Assembly (NCBI RefSeq): GCF_024971095.1
Contig: NZ_CP069717.1
Span: forward strand, 372,001-436,000
Length of the DNA stretch: 64,000 bases
Direction of reading: 5' to 3'
From: Microbacterium neungamense
GTDB taxonomy: Bacteria > Actinomycetota > Actinomycetes > Actinomycetales > Microbacteriaceae
Shown here: positions 25,857 to 33,382 of the stretch, piece after piece
Position numbering within the stretch: the first letter of the stretch is position 1
How the letters are laid out: every line of letters starts with the position of its first letter
The notes under the pieces: generated by a model
The model's database searches: none
What the model saw: only the letters and a program-made list of their open reading frames with translations
What the model was told of the DNA's origin: nothing
Program-made: the position numbers and the translations under genes

Positions 25857-26513
25857 ATGCCGTCCCCGTTCGACCAGTCCACGTATCAGGTGCGCTTCGA
25901 ATGGGGCGCCGAGGGCCTCGCCCGGCTCGCTCCGGCCGACGTCGTCGTGGTCGTCGACGTGCTGCGGTTCTCGTCGACGGTCGCCGACCTCGTCGCCGCA
26001 GGCGGCACCGTCGAGCTCGAGGCTGCGATCCCGTGGTCGATCAACGGTGCCGCCGTCGCGGCCGCAGCGGATGCCGGGACGGTGCTGCTCGGCTCGCTCC
26101 GCAACGCGGCGGCGACGGCTCGCGCGGTGATGGCCGAGCAGGAGCGCCGCGGTGCCCGCACATCGGTCGCCGTCATCGCGGCCGGAGAACGCGCACCGGA
26201 CGACACGCTCCGCTTCGCGGTGGAGGACCAGCTCGGCGCTGGAGCGGTGATCGCCGCGCTGTCGGATCTCGGCATCGACCACAGCTCGCCGGAGGCCGCC
26301 GCCGCATCCGAGTCGTTCCGGGCACTGCGGCGCGCGCTGCGGCACCTGCTGTCAGCCGGCGGCTCCGGCAGGGAGCTCGCCGAGGGCGTTCCGTCCACGG
26401 AGCGGATGGCGGACGCCGGCATCCATCCCGTCACCGTCGCGCAGGCGGCGGAACTGGACGCGGTCGACGCGGTACCCGTGCTGCGGGACGGCGTCTTCGT
26501 CGCTTTCGCCTGA
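25857..26513 (+). CDS. 2-Phosphosulfolactate phosphatase (ComB) family protein
   Basis: 218-residue ComB-fold protein. Conserved blocks can be read: VVVVVDVLRFSSTVADLVAAGG (about 25-46), LLGSLRNAAATA (about 77-88) and VIAAGERAPDDTLRFAVEDQLGAGAVI (about 103-129). Characterised members are Mg-dependent phosphatases in coenzyme M synthesis in methanogens. Actinobacteria make no coenzyme M, so the real substrate here is open. ATG at 25857 sits six bases after TAGGCT (25845-25850), a leaderless layout. The downstream DUF3054 gene has its own similar promoter. Confidence 0.82.
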   Translation: MPSPFDQSTYQVRFEWGAEGLARLAPADVVVVVDVLRFSSTVADLVAAGGTVELEAAIPWSINGAAVAAAADAGTVLLGSLRNAAATARAVMAEQERRGARTSVAVIAAGERAPDDTLRFAVEDQLGAGAVIAALSDLGIDHSSPEAAAASESFRALRRALRHLLSAGGSGRELAEGVPSTERMADAGIHPVTVAQAAELDAVDAVPVLRDGVFVAFA

Positions 26514-26564
26514 TCGCTCGCGCGCCGCCGACGTTCCCGGATGCCGCGGCGTAGGGTCAGCGCT

Positions 26565-26939
26565 ATGAGGTACCTCCCCGCGCTCATCGTCGACGCCGCC
26601 CTCGTCCTCGTGTTCGCCGTGATCGGGCGAGCATCTCACGCCGAGGATCCGTCGGGATTCCTCCTCACCGCCTGGCCGTTCCTGGCCGCGCTCGCCGCGG
26701 GGCACCTCCTGGCCGCGCTCCTGCCGGGGCGCCCGCGCCGACCCTGGTCGTTGAGGTGGGGCGCCGTCGTGTGGGTCGTCACCGTCGTCGGCGGGATGCT
26801 GCTGCGGCTGGCATCCGGCGCCACGGCGCAGTTGCCGTTCGTCATCGTGGCGACGCTCACGCTCGCGGTGCTCCTGCTCGGGTGGCGGGCCCTGGCATCC
26901 GTCGTCCGCCGCAGGTCGGCCACCGCTCCCACGCCCTGA
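26565..26939 (+). CDS. DUF3054 family membrane protein
   Basis: 124-residue protein with four helices at about 5-22, 35-57, 66-86 and 90-110. The phrase RASHAEDPSGFLLTAWPFLA matches the DUF3054 family, which is found mainly in actinobacteria and has no known function. ATG at 26565 follows TAGGGT (26552-26557) by seven bases, fitting a leaderless message. It is convergent with the SprT-like gene, and the 120 bases between hold two family D palindromes. Confidence 0.8.
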   Translation: MRYLPALIVDAALVLVFAVIGRASHAEDPSGFLLTAWPFLAALAAGHLLAALLPGRPRRPWSLRWGAVVWVVTVVGGMLLRLASGATAQLPFVIVATLTLAVLLLGWRALASVVRRRSATAPTP

Positions 26940-26958
26940 CGGCGCGCGGCCGGTTCCC

Positions 26959-27024
26959 CGCCACATTGTGGCGCCATCGGTCGGTTTCGGCTGTCCGCAG
27001 TGGTCGGACGTGACACATTGTGGC
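26959..27024. repeat. Two family D palindromes between convergent genes
   Basis: CGCCACATTGTGGCG at 26959-26973 is a perfect 15-base palindrome, and GACACATTGTGGC is at 27012-27024. They share the core CACATTGTG with the array at 23150-23315 and are about 52 bases apart, the same spacing as there. Confidence 0.75.
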
Positions 27025-27059
27025 TGCGGGCGGGCGGCGGTGCCGCCTCGGGGAGAAGG

Positions 27060-27548
27060 TCAGCGTGGACGCATGGCGGCGAGTCGGTCGGCCGGCGTGA
27101 TCTCGCGGCGGGTCCACTCGAACAGGTAGCGCTGGTCGAAGCGCCGCGAGCACTTGGCGCACGACGTGGCACGCGTGGGACGGCGATGCCGGTACGCGAT
27201 GTGGCCCGCCGGGCAGCGACCGATCCACGGCGCGAGCTCCACCGCCGTCTCCCCGGTGTGGGTCGTTCCGCCGACGTAGCCCAGCTCGCGGGCCACCCGC
27301 CTCCACGCGGGACCGTGTGCGGCGGCATGACCGGCGAGCGCATGGGCGACCTCGTGCAGCAGCACCTGGTGGATCTCGTCGTCGTCGAACCGGGCGGCGA
27401 GGTAGCGGGAGACGGTGATCGTCTTGGTCTGGTAGTGGCAGGCACCGGCCCGGCGCTTGGCGTGGTCGAAGCCGAACGACCAGGACTCGTCGAGGTGGAG
27501 CCTGATCAGTGCCTCGCCCCAGACGCGCACCCGGTCCAGATCTGCCAT
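27060..27548 (-). CDS. SprT-like zinc metallopeptidase domain protein
   Basis: 162-residue SprT-like protein. The zinc-protease helix motif HEVAH is in QVLLHEVAHALAGH at about residues 61-74, and a C-terminal zinc ribbon is visible as CPAGH...CAKC (about 112-136). Human SPRTN cuts DNA-protein crosslinks; bacterial SprT proteins are little studied, so a similar role is only a possibility. The start at 27548 is six bases from a TAGTCT (27555-27560 read in reverse), a leaderless layout. It stands alone between repeat clusters. Confidence 0.88.
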   Translation of the reverse strand: MADLDRVRVWGEALIRLHLDESWSFGFDHAKRRAGACHYQTKTITVSRYLAARFDDDEIHQVLLHEVAHALAGHAAAHGPAWRRVARELGYVGGTTHTGETAVELAPWIGRCPAGHIAYRHRRPTRATSCAKCSRRFDQRYLFEWTRREITPADRLAAMRPR

Positions 27549-27579
27549 GCGCTCAGACTAGAACGGATCTCCGACATCG

Positions 27580-27848
27580 GGCGCGTTTCGTCTCGCTCCG
27601 CCTGCGGCGCGCTTGCTCAACGACGGCGAGGAGAGGCCCGGGTGCGCGGCGGAGCGGATGCCGCCGGGAGGAAACCGCACGGCGGAGGGGGCTGTGGGGC
27701 GCAGGATTCTCCTGGCGGTGATCGCGCTCGGCGTCGCGAGGAGGAAATCGCACCGCGGAGGGTGCTGGGGAATGCGGGATTCTCCCGGCGGCGGTGCTCG
27801 CTCAACGACCGGGAAACGCTGCTCGCTCGGCGACCGGGGAAGCGAGCG
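27580..27848. repeat. Mixed family B and family E repeats in a 313-base gap
   Basis: No gene is seen between 27549 and 27861. The gap starts with a family B copy (GCGTTTCGTCTCGCTCCGCC, then GCTCAACGACGG). A 73-base duplication follows: GAGGAAACCGCAC at 27668 and GAGGAAATCGCAC at 27741, each followed by an AGGATTCTCC or GGGATTCTCCC hairpin-like motif (family E). The gap ends with two more family B pieces (GCTCGCTCAACGACCGGGAAA and GCTCGCTCGGCGACCGGGGAA). Confidence 0.7.
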
Positions 27849-27861
27849 GGGGCAAAGGGTG

Positions 27862-28389
27862 TCAGACGCTGACGGGCTCGGACGTGCGGCGCCGCTCCAC
27901 GGCCTCGATCGCGAGCAGCGCGGTCTCCAGCTCGCTGTCGTCCGCACCGGACTCGCGGCGCAGGAACAGCCAGCGCTTGAAGCTCTCGCGCGCCTGCTCG
28001 TAGTCGCCGGCGTCGTACGCGTTCTTGCCATGGTGCTGGTGGGCGAACGCGGCGATGCCGGCCCAGCGCTGTCCCTCGGCCTCGTTCGCGCACGTCGCCA
28101 GCTCCTGCTCGGCGGCGGCGTGGGCGCCGCGGTACTGCAGCACGGTCGCGTGCAGCACCCTGGCCCGGAGCACATCCTTCCGGGTGCCGGCCATGCGCGC
28201 CTGCCGCACGGTCTCCTCGGCCAGCACGAGCGCGTCGTCCAGGCGGCCGAGCACCTTCAGCAGCCAGACGCGCTCCAGCAGGGCGGGGATGCTGCGCTGC
28301 TGCTCGATCTCGGCCAGCCGGTCGGCGCACTCCCGGGGGTCCACCAGTTCACGAAGCGTCTCGGGGTCGTAACCCTTGATGAAACCCAT
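27862..28389 (-). CDS. TPR-like helical protein of unknown function
   Basis: 175-residue soluble protein. It is nearly all helical with degenerate tetratricopeptide-like units: ALLERVWLLKVLGRLDDALVLAEE (about 36-59), RARVLHATVLQYRGAHAAAEQEL (about 75-97) and AAFAHQHHGKNAYDAGDYEQARESF (about 112-136). The last fits a TPR consensus well. There is no signal peptide. It is likely a protein-interaction module, but no partner can be named. ATG at 28389 is preceded by GAGGAG. A spermidine-synthase-like gene on the same strand ends 128 bases upstream of this start. Confidence 0.75.
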   Translation of the reverse strand: MGFIKGYDPETLRELVDPRECADRLAEIEQQRSIPALLERVWLLKVLGRLDDALVLAEETVRQARMAGTRKDVLRARVLHATVLQYRGAHAAAEQELATCANEAEGQRWAGIAAFAHQHHGKNAYDAGDYEQARESFKRWLFLRRESGADDSELETALLAIEAVERRRTSEPVSV

Positions 28390-28517
28390 GACCGGTGGCT
28401 CCTCTCTCCGCGACGTCCTTTCCAGTCTGCCTGGCCGACCCGGGAACCCTCTGAGGCACGCCCGGCGCGTGCCGCATCCGCCGTCTCCCGCGTCACGCCC
28501 CCGGGCGCTCCGGCGGC

Positions 28518-29384
28518 TCAGCGCAGGAACACCGAGGCGTCCGGTCGCGGCGAGTCCACGGCATCCGCATCCGTGACGATGCGCGCTCCCTCGGCGAACG
28601 CCGCGATCTCGTCACCCTGCGCGATCTTCGCCGGGTGCGGCCCGGCGGCGAGCATCCGCGGCAGCCACGCGGTCGGCAGCGATGTGGCGGATGCCGCGAT
28701 GACGAGGTTCCCGAACCGACGCCCCTTGAGGACCTGGGTGTCGGCGAGCAGCGCCACGTCGGAGAACACCGCCGCCACGGTCGCGACCTGGCGGCGCGCG
28801 AAGGCGAGGCCGGGTCCGTCGGCGACGTTCACGAGCAGCACGCCGGGCGGCGCGAGGAGCGCGGACAGCTCGCGGTAGAACTCGACGCTGGTCAGGTGCG
28901 CGGGTGTCCGCGCCCCGGAGTAGACGTCCGAGACGACGAGATCGCACCGCCCCTTCAGCGCGGGCGGCAGGCGCTTCAAACCCTCGCGGGCGTCGCCGAT
29001 GCGGGTGCGGATGGCCGCGCCCCGCGGCAGGGGGAGCTCCTCGCGCACCAGCTGCACGAGCGGGGCCTCGAGCTCGATCACCTGCTGCCGCGAACCGGGG
29101 CGGGTCGCCTCGATGTAACGGGGGAGCGTGAGCGCTCCGGCGCCGAGGTGCACCGCGGTGAGCGGTTGCCCGGGCTCGCCGAGCTGGTCGATCACCGCGC
29201 CCATCCGGACGATGTACTCGAAATGCAGGTGCGTCGGGTCGTCGAGGTCGACGTGCGACTGGGGCGTGCCGTCGACGATCAGCTCGAAGCCGCGGGTGAA
29301 CTCGGACGGGGCGATCTCGACGACGCCGCCATGATCGAGGCGGATGCGGGGGTGCTCGGCGTCCCGGCCGCGTGCTCGTCCCAT
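28518..29384 (-). CDS. Spermidine synthase-like (PABS domain) protein
   Basis: 288-residue protein with a Rossmann fold like spermidine synthases. LTAVHLGAGALTLPRYIEA (about 78-96) corresponds to the SAM-binding GGGxG region, here GAGA. QVIELEAPLVQLVREEL gives the acidic residue of motif II, and RIGDAREGLKRL plus CDLVVSDVYSGARTPAHLTS matches the PABS active-site region. Many actinobacteria carry such paralogues without known polyamine activity. ATG at 29384 follows TACCCT (29391-29396 in reverse) by six bases, a leaderless layout. The frame is open upstream to 29528 through a family B repeat. Confidence 0.82.
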   Translation of the reverse strand: MGRARGRDAEHPRIRLDHGGVVEIAPSEFTRGFELIVDGTPQSHVDLDDPTHLHFEYIVRMGAVIDQLGEPGQPLTAVHLGAGALTLPRYIEATRPGSRQQVIELEAPLVQLVREELPLPRGAAIRTRIGDAREGLKRLPPALKGRCDLVVSDVYSGARTPAHLTSVEFYRELSALLAPPGVLLVNVADGPGLAFARRQVATVAAVFSDVALLADTQVLKGRRFGNLVIAASATSLPTAWLPRMLAAGPHPAKIAQGDEIAAFAEGARIVTDADAVDSPRPDASVFLR

Positions 29385-29425
29385 GAGATGAGGGTACGCG
29401 GAAGGGCGGGGTCGGCGGGGGCGGG

Positions 29426-29473
29426 GCGTTTCGTCTCGGTCGGCTTCGCCGTCCTCGCTCAACGACCGGGAGT
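29426..29473. repeat. Family B repeat
   Basis: GCGTTTCGTCTCGGTCGG then CTCGCTCAACGACCGGGA, the two halves of the family B element found also at 27580, 45004, 62192-62472 and 62900-63007. It lies upstream of two divergent genes. Confidence 0.7.
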
Positions 29474-29538
29474 GCCCGGGACGGCCGGGGAGGGACCGGG
29501 GAGCGCGGAAGCCGATACCGGATCGCAACCGTGGTGAG

Positions 29539-29567
29539 TTGGAATGTCACGCGGTCGTGGGTAGCGT
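29539..29567 (+). promoter_or_regulatory. Predicted sigma-70-type promoter for the peptide ABC importer
   Basis: -35 TTGGAA (29539-29544), 17-base spacer, -10 TAGCGT (29562-29567), about 66 bases before the predicted transcript's first gene start. A GGGAAGG ribosome binding site precedes the ATG. Confidence 0.5.
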
Positions 29568-29639
29568 CGATTTCATCACGTGTGCGGATGCGACGCCGCA
29601 TCCGATGCGCGCAATGAAGCGTTCAAGGGAAGGCACACC

Positions 29640-31319
29640 ATGCACTACTCACCCACGCGTCGGGGACGGCTGATCGCCGTCGCCGGAGCCGCCGTCGCGG
29701 CGATGCTGCTGTCCGGATGCGTCGCGAGCCAGCGCGACGACGACAACGGCGACGAGGGCGCCGCCGAGGTCGACACGACCTTCGTGTTCGCGGCATCCGC
29801 GGACCCGGCCAGCCTCGACCCCGCCATCGCCCAGGACGGCGAGACGTTCCGCGTCTCCCGCCAGATCTTCGAGGGCCTGGTCGGCACCAAGCCCGGCACG
29901 GCCGACCCGGCCCCGCTGCTCGCCGAGGAGTGGGAGTCGTCCGAGGACGGCATGACCCACACCTTCACCCTGAAAGAGGGCGTCACCTTCCACGACGGCA
30001 CCCCGTTCAACGCCGAGGCCGTCTGCTACAACTTCGACCGCTGGTACAACTGGACCGGGCTGCTGGCCTCCGAGGCGCTCGGCTACTACTACAACAAGCT
30101 GTTCAAGGGCTACGCCTCCAACCCGGCCGACGCCGTCTACAAGTCCTGTACGCCCGACGGCGAGCACTCGGTGACGATCGAGCTGAACAAGCCGTTCGCG
30201 GGGTTCGTGGCCTCCCTGTCGCTGCCGGCGTTCGGCATGCAGAGCCCGTCCGCGCTGAAGGAGTTCGGCGCCGACGAGGTGGGCGGCACCGCCGAGGCGC
30301 CCGTGCTCTCCGAGTACGCCAAGGCGCACCCGGTCGGCACCGGCCCGTTCAAGTTCGAGTCGTGGAGCACGGGCGAGAACGTCACGCTGACCGCCTACGA
30401 GGACTACTGGGGCGAGCAGGGCCAGATCGAGGAGATCATCTTCCGGGTGATCGGCGAGCCCACCGCCCGCCGGCAGGCGCTCGAGGCCGGCGACATCGAC
30501 GGCTACGACCTGGTCGGCCCGGCCGACACCAAGGCGCTCGAGGAGGCCGGGTTCACGATGGTGTCCCGCCCGCCGTTCACGATCCTGTACCTCGGCTTCA
30601 ACCAGGCCGTCCCGGAGCTGCAGGACATCCGCGTCCGGCAGGCGCTGTCGCACGCGATCGACAAGGACGCGCTGATCAAGCAGGTGCTCCCTGAGGGCAC
30701 GCAGAAGGCGACGCAGTTCGTCCCCGAGGTCGTCAACGGCTACAACCCCGACGTGACCACGTACGAGTACGACCCGGAGAAGGCCAAGGCTCTCCTCGCG
30801 GAGGCCGGCTTCACCGCCGAGAACCCGCTCAGCCTGACCTTCAACTACCCGGTCAACGTGTCGCGTCCGTACATGCCGAACCCGGAGCAGATCTTCACCG
30901 TCCTCTCGAAGCAGCTCGAGGAGGTCGGGGTGCAGATCACGCCGGAGACGGATGCCTGGAGCCCGGACTACCTGGACAAGATCACCGGCACCCCCGACCA
31001 CGGCATCCACCTGCTCGGCTGGACCGGCGACTACAACGACACCGACAACTTCGTCGGCGTCTTCTTCGGGCAGCCCAGCTCCGAGTGGGGCTTCGACAAC
31101 CCGGAGCTGTTCCAGAAGCTGACCGAGGCCCGGGGCATCTCGAGCCTGGAGGAGCAGACCCCGCTGTACGAGGAGATCAACGAGGACGTCGCGCAGTTCA
31201 TCCCGGGCGTTCCGCTCGCCCACCCGGCTCCGACCCTGGCGTTCTCGCCGCGGGTGAAGAGCTACCCGGCGAGCCCGGTGAACGACGAGGTGTTCACGGA
31301 CATCGTCCTGACCGAGTGA
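29640..31319 (+). CDS. Peptide/nickel ABC transporter substrate-binding lipoprotein
   Basis: Family 5 solute-binding protein, 559 aa. A lipoprotein signal (about 1-25) ends in the lipobox LLSGC (Cys26). The family signature region EGLVGTKPGTADPAPLLAEEW and LKEGVTFHDGTPFNAEAV follows at about 80-140, with the conserved end region RVRQALSHAIDKDALI at about 335-350. It captures peptides or similar ligands outside the cell for the two permeases and fused ATPase that follow. ATG at 29640 has GGGAAGG upstream. A GC-rich hairpin follows the stop, as is usual after a binding-protein gene. The exact ligand is unknown. Confidence 0.94.
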   Translation: MHYSPTRRGRLIAVAGAAVAAMLLSGCVASQRDDDNGDEGAAEVDTTFVFAASADPASLDPAIAQDGETFRVSRQIFEGLVGTKPGTADPAPLLAEEWESSEDGMTHTFTLKEGVTFHDGTPFNAEAVCYNFDRWYNWTGLLASEALGYYYNKLFKGYASNPADAVYKSCTPDGEHSVTIELNKPFAGFVASLSLPAFGMQSPSALKEFGADEVGGTAEAPVLSEYAKAHPVGTGPFKFESWSTGENVTLTAYEDYWGEQGQIEEIIFRVIGEPTARRQALEAGDIDGYDLVGPADTKALEEAGFTMVSRPPFTILYLGFNQAVPELQDIRVRQALSHAIDKDALIKQVLPEGTQKATQFVPEVVNGYNPDVTTYEYDPEKAKALLAEAGFTAENPLSLTFNYPVNVSRPYMPNPEQIFTVLSKQLEEVGVQITPETDAWSPDYLDKITGTPDHGIHLLGWTGDYNDTDNFVGVFFGQPSSEWGFDNPELFQKLTEARGISSLEEQTPLYEEINEDVAQFIPGVPLAHPAPTLAFSPRVKSYPASPVNDEVFTDIVLTE

Positions 31320-31330
31320 TGCCCGGCCGC

Positions 31331-31368
31331 GTCCCTCTCCCGGTCGCCTTCCGGCCGGGAGAGGGGAC
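31331..31368 (+). terminator. Intercistronic hairpin after the binding-protein gene
   Basis: GTCCCTCTCCCGG pairs with CCGGGAGAGGGGAC across an 11-base loop, with one bulge. There is no T-run. In operons of this kind such a hairpin usually gives partial termination or protects the 3' end of the binding-protein message, making it more abundant than the permeases. Confidence 0.6.
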
Positions 31369-31392
31369 CGTGGCGACGATCGGAGATACTTC

Positions 31393-32397
31393 GTGCTGCG
31401 CACCATCGGCAGGCGACTGCTGTTCCTCATCCCCACCCTCTTCGGCCTGAGCATCCTCCTGTTCGCGTGGGTCAGGGCCCTGCCCGGCGGCCCCGCGGTC
31501 GCGCTTCTCGGCGAGAAGGCGACGCCGGATGCCGTGGAGCGGGTCAATCGGCTCTACGGCTTCGACCGGCCCCTGATCGAGCAGTACGTCACGTGGATCG
31601 GACGGCTGCTGCAGGGCGACTTCGGCGCGTCGATCGTGACCTCGCGCCCCGTCGTGGAGGAGTTCTTCCGCCGCTTCCCGGCGACGATCGAGCTCAGCGT
31701 GCTCGCGCTGATCTTCGCCGTCGGCGTGGGCATCCCCCTCGGATACTGGGCCGCGCGCCGGCACGGCAGGTTCAGCGACCACTCCGCGGTGGTGCTGAGC
31801 CTGGTCGGCATCACGATCCCGGTGTTCTTCCTGGCGTTCATCCTGAAGTACGTGTTCGCGGTGGAGCTGGGCTGGCTGCCGTCGGACGGCCGGCAGAACC
31901 CGCGCATCGACGCCACGCACGTCACCGGGTTCTACGTCTGGGACGGCATCATCACCGGAGAGTTCGACGCCGCGTGGGACGCGATCCTGCACCTCGTCCT
32001 GCCGGCGCTCGCCCTCGGCACCATCCCGCTGGCGATCATCGTGCGGATCACGCGCGCCAGCGTGCTGGAGGTGCAGAACGCCGACTACGTCCGCACCGGC
32101 AAGGCCAAGGGCGTGACCCAGAGCACCCTGCGCAGCCGGTTCATCCTGCGCAACGCCATGCTGCCGGTGATCACCACGATCGGCCTGCAGACCGGCCTGC
32201 TGATCTCGGGGGCGGTGCTCACCGAGACGGTGTTCGCCTTCCCCGGCATCGGATCGTTCCTGGCGCGGGCGATCTTCGCGCGCGACTTCCCGGTGCTGCA
32301 GGGCTTCATCATCTTCATCGCGATCGCGTACGCGCTGATCAACCTCGCGGTGGACATCTCGTACAGCCTGATCGACCCGAGAGTGAGGGTGCAGTGA
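31393..32397 (+). CDS. Peptide ABC transporter permease (DppB type)
   Basis: 334-residue permease with the classic N-terminus RRLLFLIPTLFGLSILLFAWVRALPGGPA, whose first helix spans about 9-28, and five further helices. The coupling-loop signature is at about 215-240 (YVRTGKAKGVTQSTLRSRFILRNA). TETVFAFPGIGSFL near residue 280 is typical of DppB/OppB. GTG at 31393 follows the hairpin by 24 bases. The stop overlaps the next start (TGATG). It forms the membrane channel with the following DppC-type gene. Confidence 0.94.
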   Translation: MLRTIGRRLLFLIPTLFGLSILLFAWVRALPGGPAVALLGEKATPDAVERVNRLYGFDRPLIEQYVTWIGRLLQGDFGASIVTSRPVVEEFFRRFPATIELSVLALIFAVGVGIPLGYWAARRHGRFSDHSAVVLSLVGITIPVFFLAFILKYVFAVELGWLPSDGRQNPRIDATHVTGFYVWDGIITGEFDAAWDAILHLVLPALALGTIPLAIIVRITRASVLEVQNADYVRTGKAKGVTQSTLRSRFILRNAMLPVITTIGLQTGLLISGAVLTETVFAFPGIGSFLARAIFARDFPVLQGFIIFIAIAYALINLAVDISYSLIDPRVRVQ

Positions 32398-33359
32398 TGA
32401 GCGCAGTCCTCCCACCGGCCCAGGGGCCCATGGCCGAGGGCGAGGTCGTCGACACCGTCGCGGTGGCGCAGGCCGGCCTGAAGAAGGGACCGGGCGGCTT
32501 CTGGCGGGACGTGTTCCGCCGCATCCGCCGCAACCCCACCGCGTGGATCGGAGCCGCCATCGTCGGCGTGTTCCTGCTGGTCGCGGCGCTCGCGCCGCTG
32601 ATCGCCCCGTACCCGGAGACCGCGCTGCCCGGCGCCAGCGACATCACCCCGACGCACATCCCCGGGCCCGGGGAGCTGCCGGAGTTCCCCCTCGGCCTCG
32701 ACCGCTTCGGCGGCGACGTGCTCTCCAAGCTCATCTGGGGCGCGCAGGCGTCGCTCATGGTCGGCGTCGTCTCGACCGCCTTCGGCCTCGTCGGCGGGAT
32801 GCTGCTGGGCCTGCTCGCCGGCACGTTCGGCGGCTGGGTGGACACCCTCATCATGCGCCTCGTGGACATCATCCTGTCGGTGCCGAACCTGCTGCTCGCG
32901 GTGTCGATCGCGGCGATCCTCGGCCAGACGCCGTCCGCGGTGATGATCGCGATCGGCGCCTCGCAGGTGCCGATCTTCGCCCGCCTGCTGCGCGCGTCGA
33001 TGCTGCAGCAGCGCACCTCCGAGTACGTGCTGTCGGCGCAGACCCTGGGTCTCGGCCGCGGCGCGATCACGATGACGCACGTGCTGCCGAACGCGATCGG
33101 CCCGGTCATCGTGCAGGGCACGCTGACCCTCGCCACCGCGGTCATCGACGCGGCGGCGCTGTCGTTCCTCGGTCTCGGCGGCGGGCGTCCCGAGACGGCG
33201 GAGTGGGGACGGATGCTGACCTACGCCCAGAGCGAGCTGGCGATCGCCCCGTGGCTGGCGTTCCTGCCCGGCATCTGCATCGCGGTCACCGCCCTGGGCT
33301 TCACCCTGTTCGGCGAGGCGCTGCGCGAGGCGATGGACCCGCGGACGAGGGCGCGATGA
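32397..33359 (+). CDS. Peptide ABC transporter permease (DppC type)
   Basis: 320-residue permease partner. A cytoplasmic N-terminal stretch (about 1-40) leads to the first helix (about 52-73). The DppC hallmark LGLDRFGGDVLSKLIWGAQASL is near 100-122, the coupling loop EYVLSAQTLGLGRGAITMTHVLPNA near 204-228, and the family end phrase LSFLGLGGGRPETAEWGRML near 255-275. ATG at 32397 shares a base with the previous stop. The next gene overlaps this stop by four bases or starts 24 bases after it. Confidence 0.94.
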   Translation: MSAVLPPAQGPMAEGEVVDTVAVAQAGLKKGPGGFWRDVFRRIRRNPTAWIGAAIVGVFLLVAALAPLIAPYPETALPGASDITPTHIPGPGELPEFPLGLDRFGGDVLSKLIWGAQASLMVGVVSTAFGLVGGMLLGLLAGTFGGWVDTLIMRLVDIILSVPNLLLAVSIAAILGQTPSAVMIAIGASQVPIFARLLRASMLQQRTSEYVLSAQTLGLGRGAITMTHVLPNAIGPVIVQGTLTLATAVIDAAALSFLGLGGGRPETAEWGRMLTYAQSELAIAPWLAFLPGICIAVTALGFTLFGEALREAMDPRTRAR

Positions 33360-33382
33360 GCGCGCGAGGAGGAGGCGCAGAG

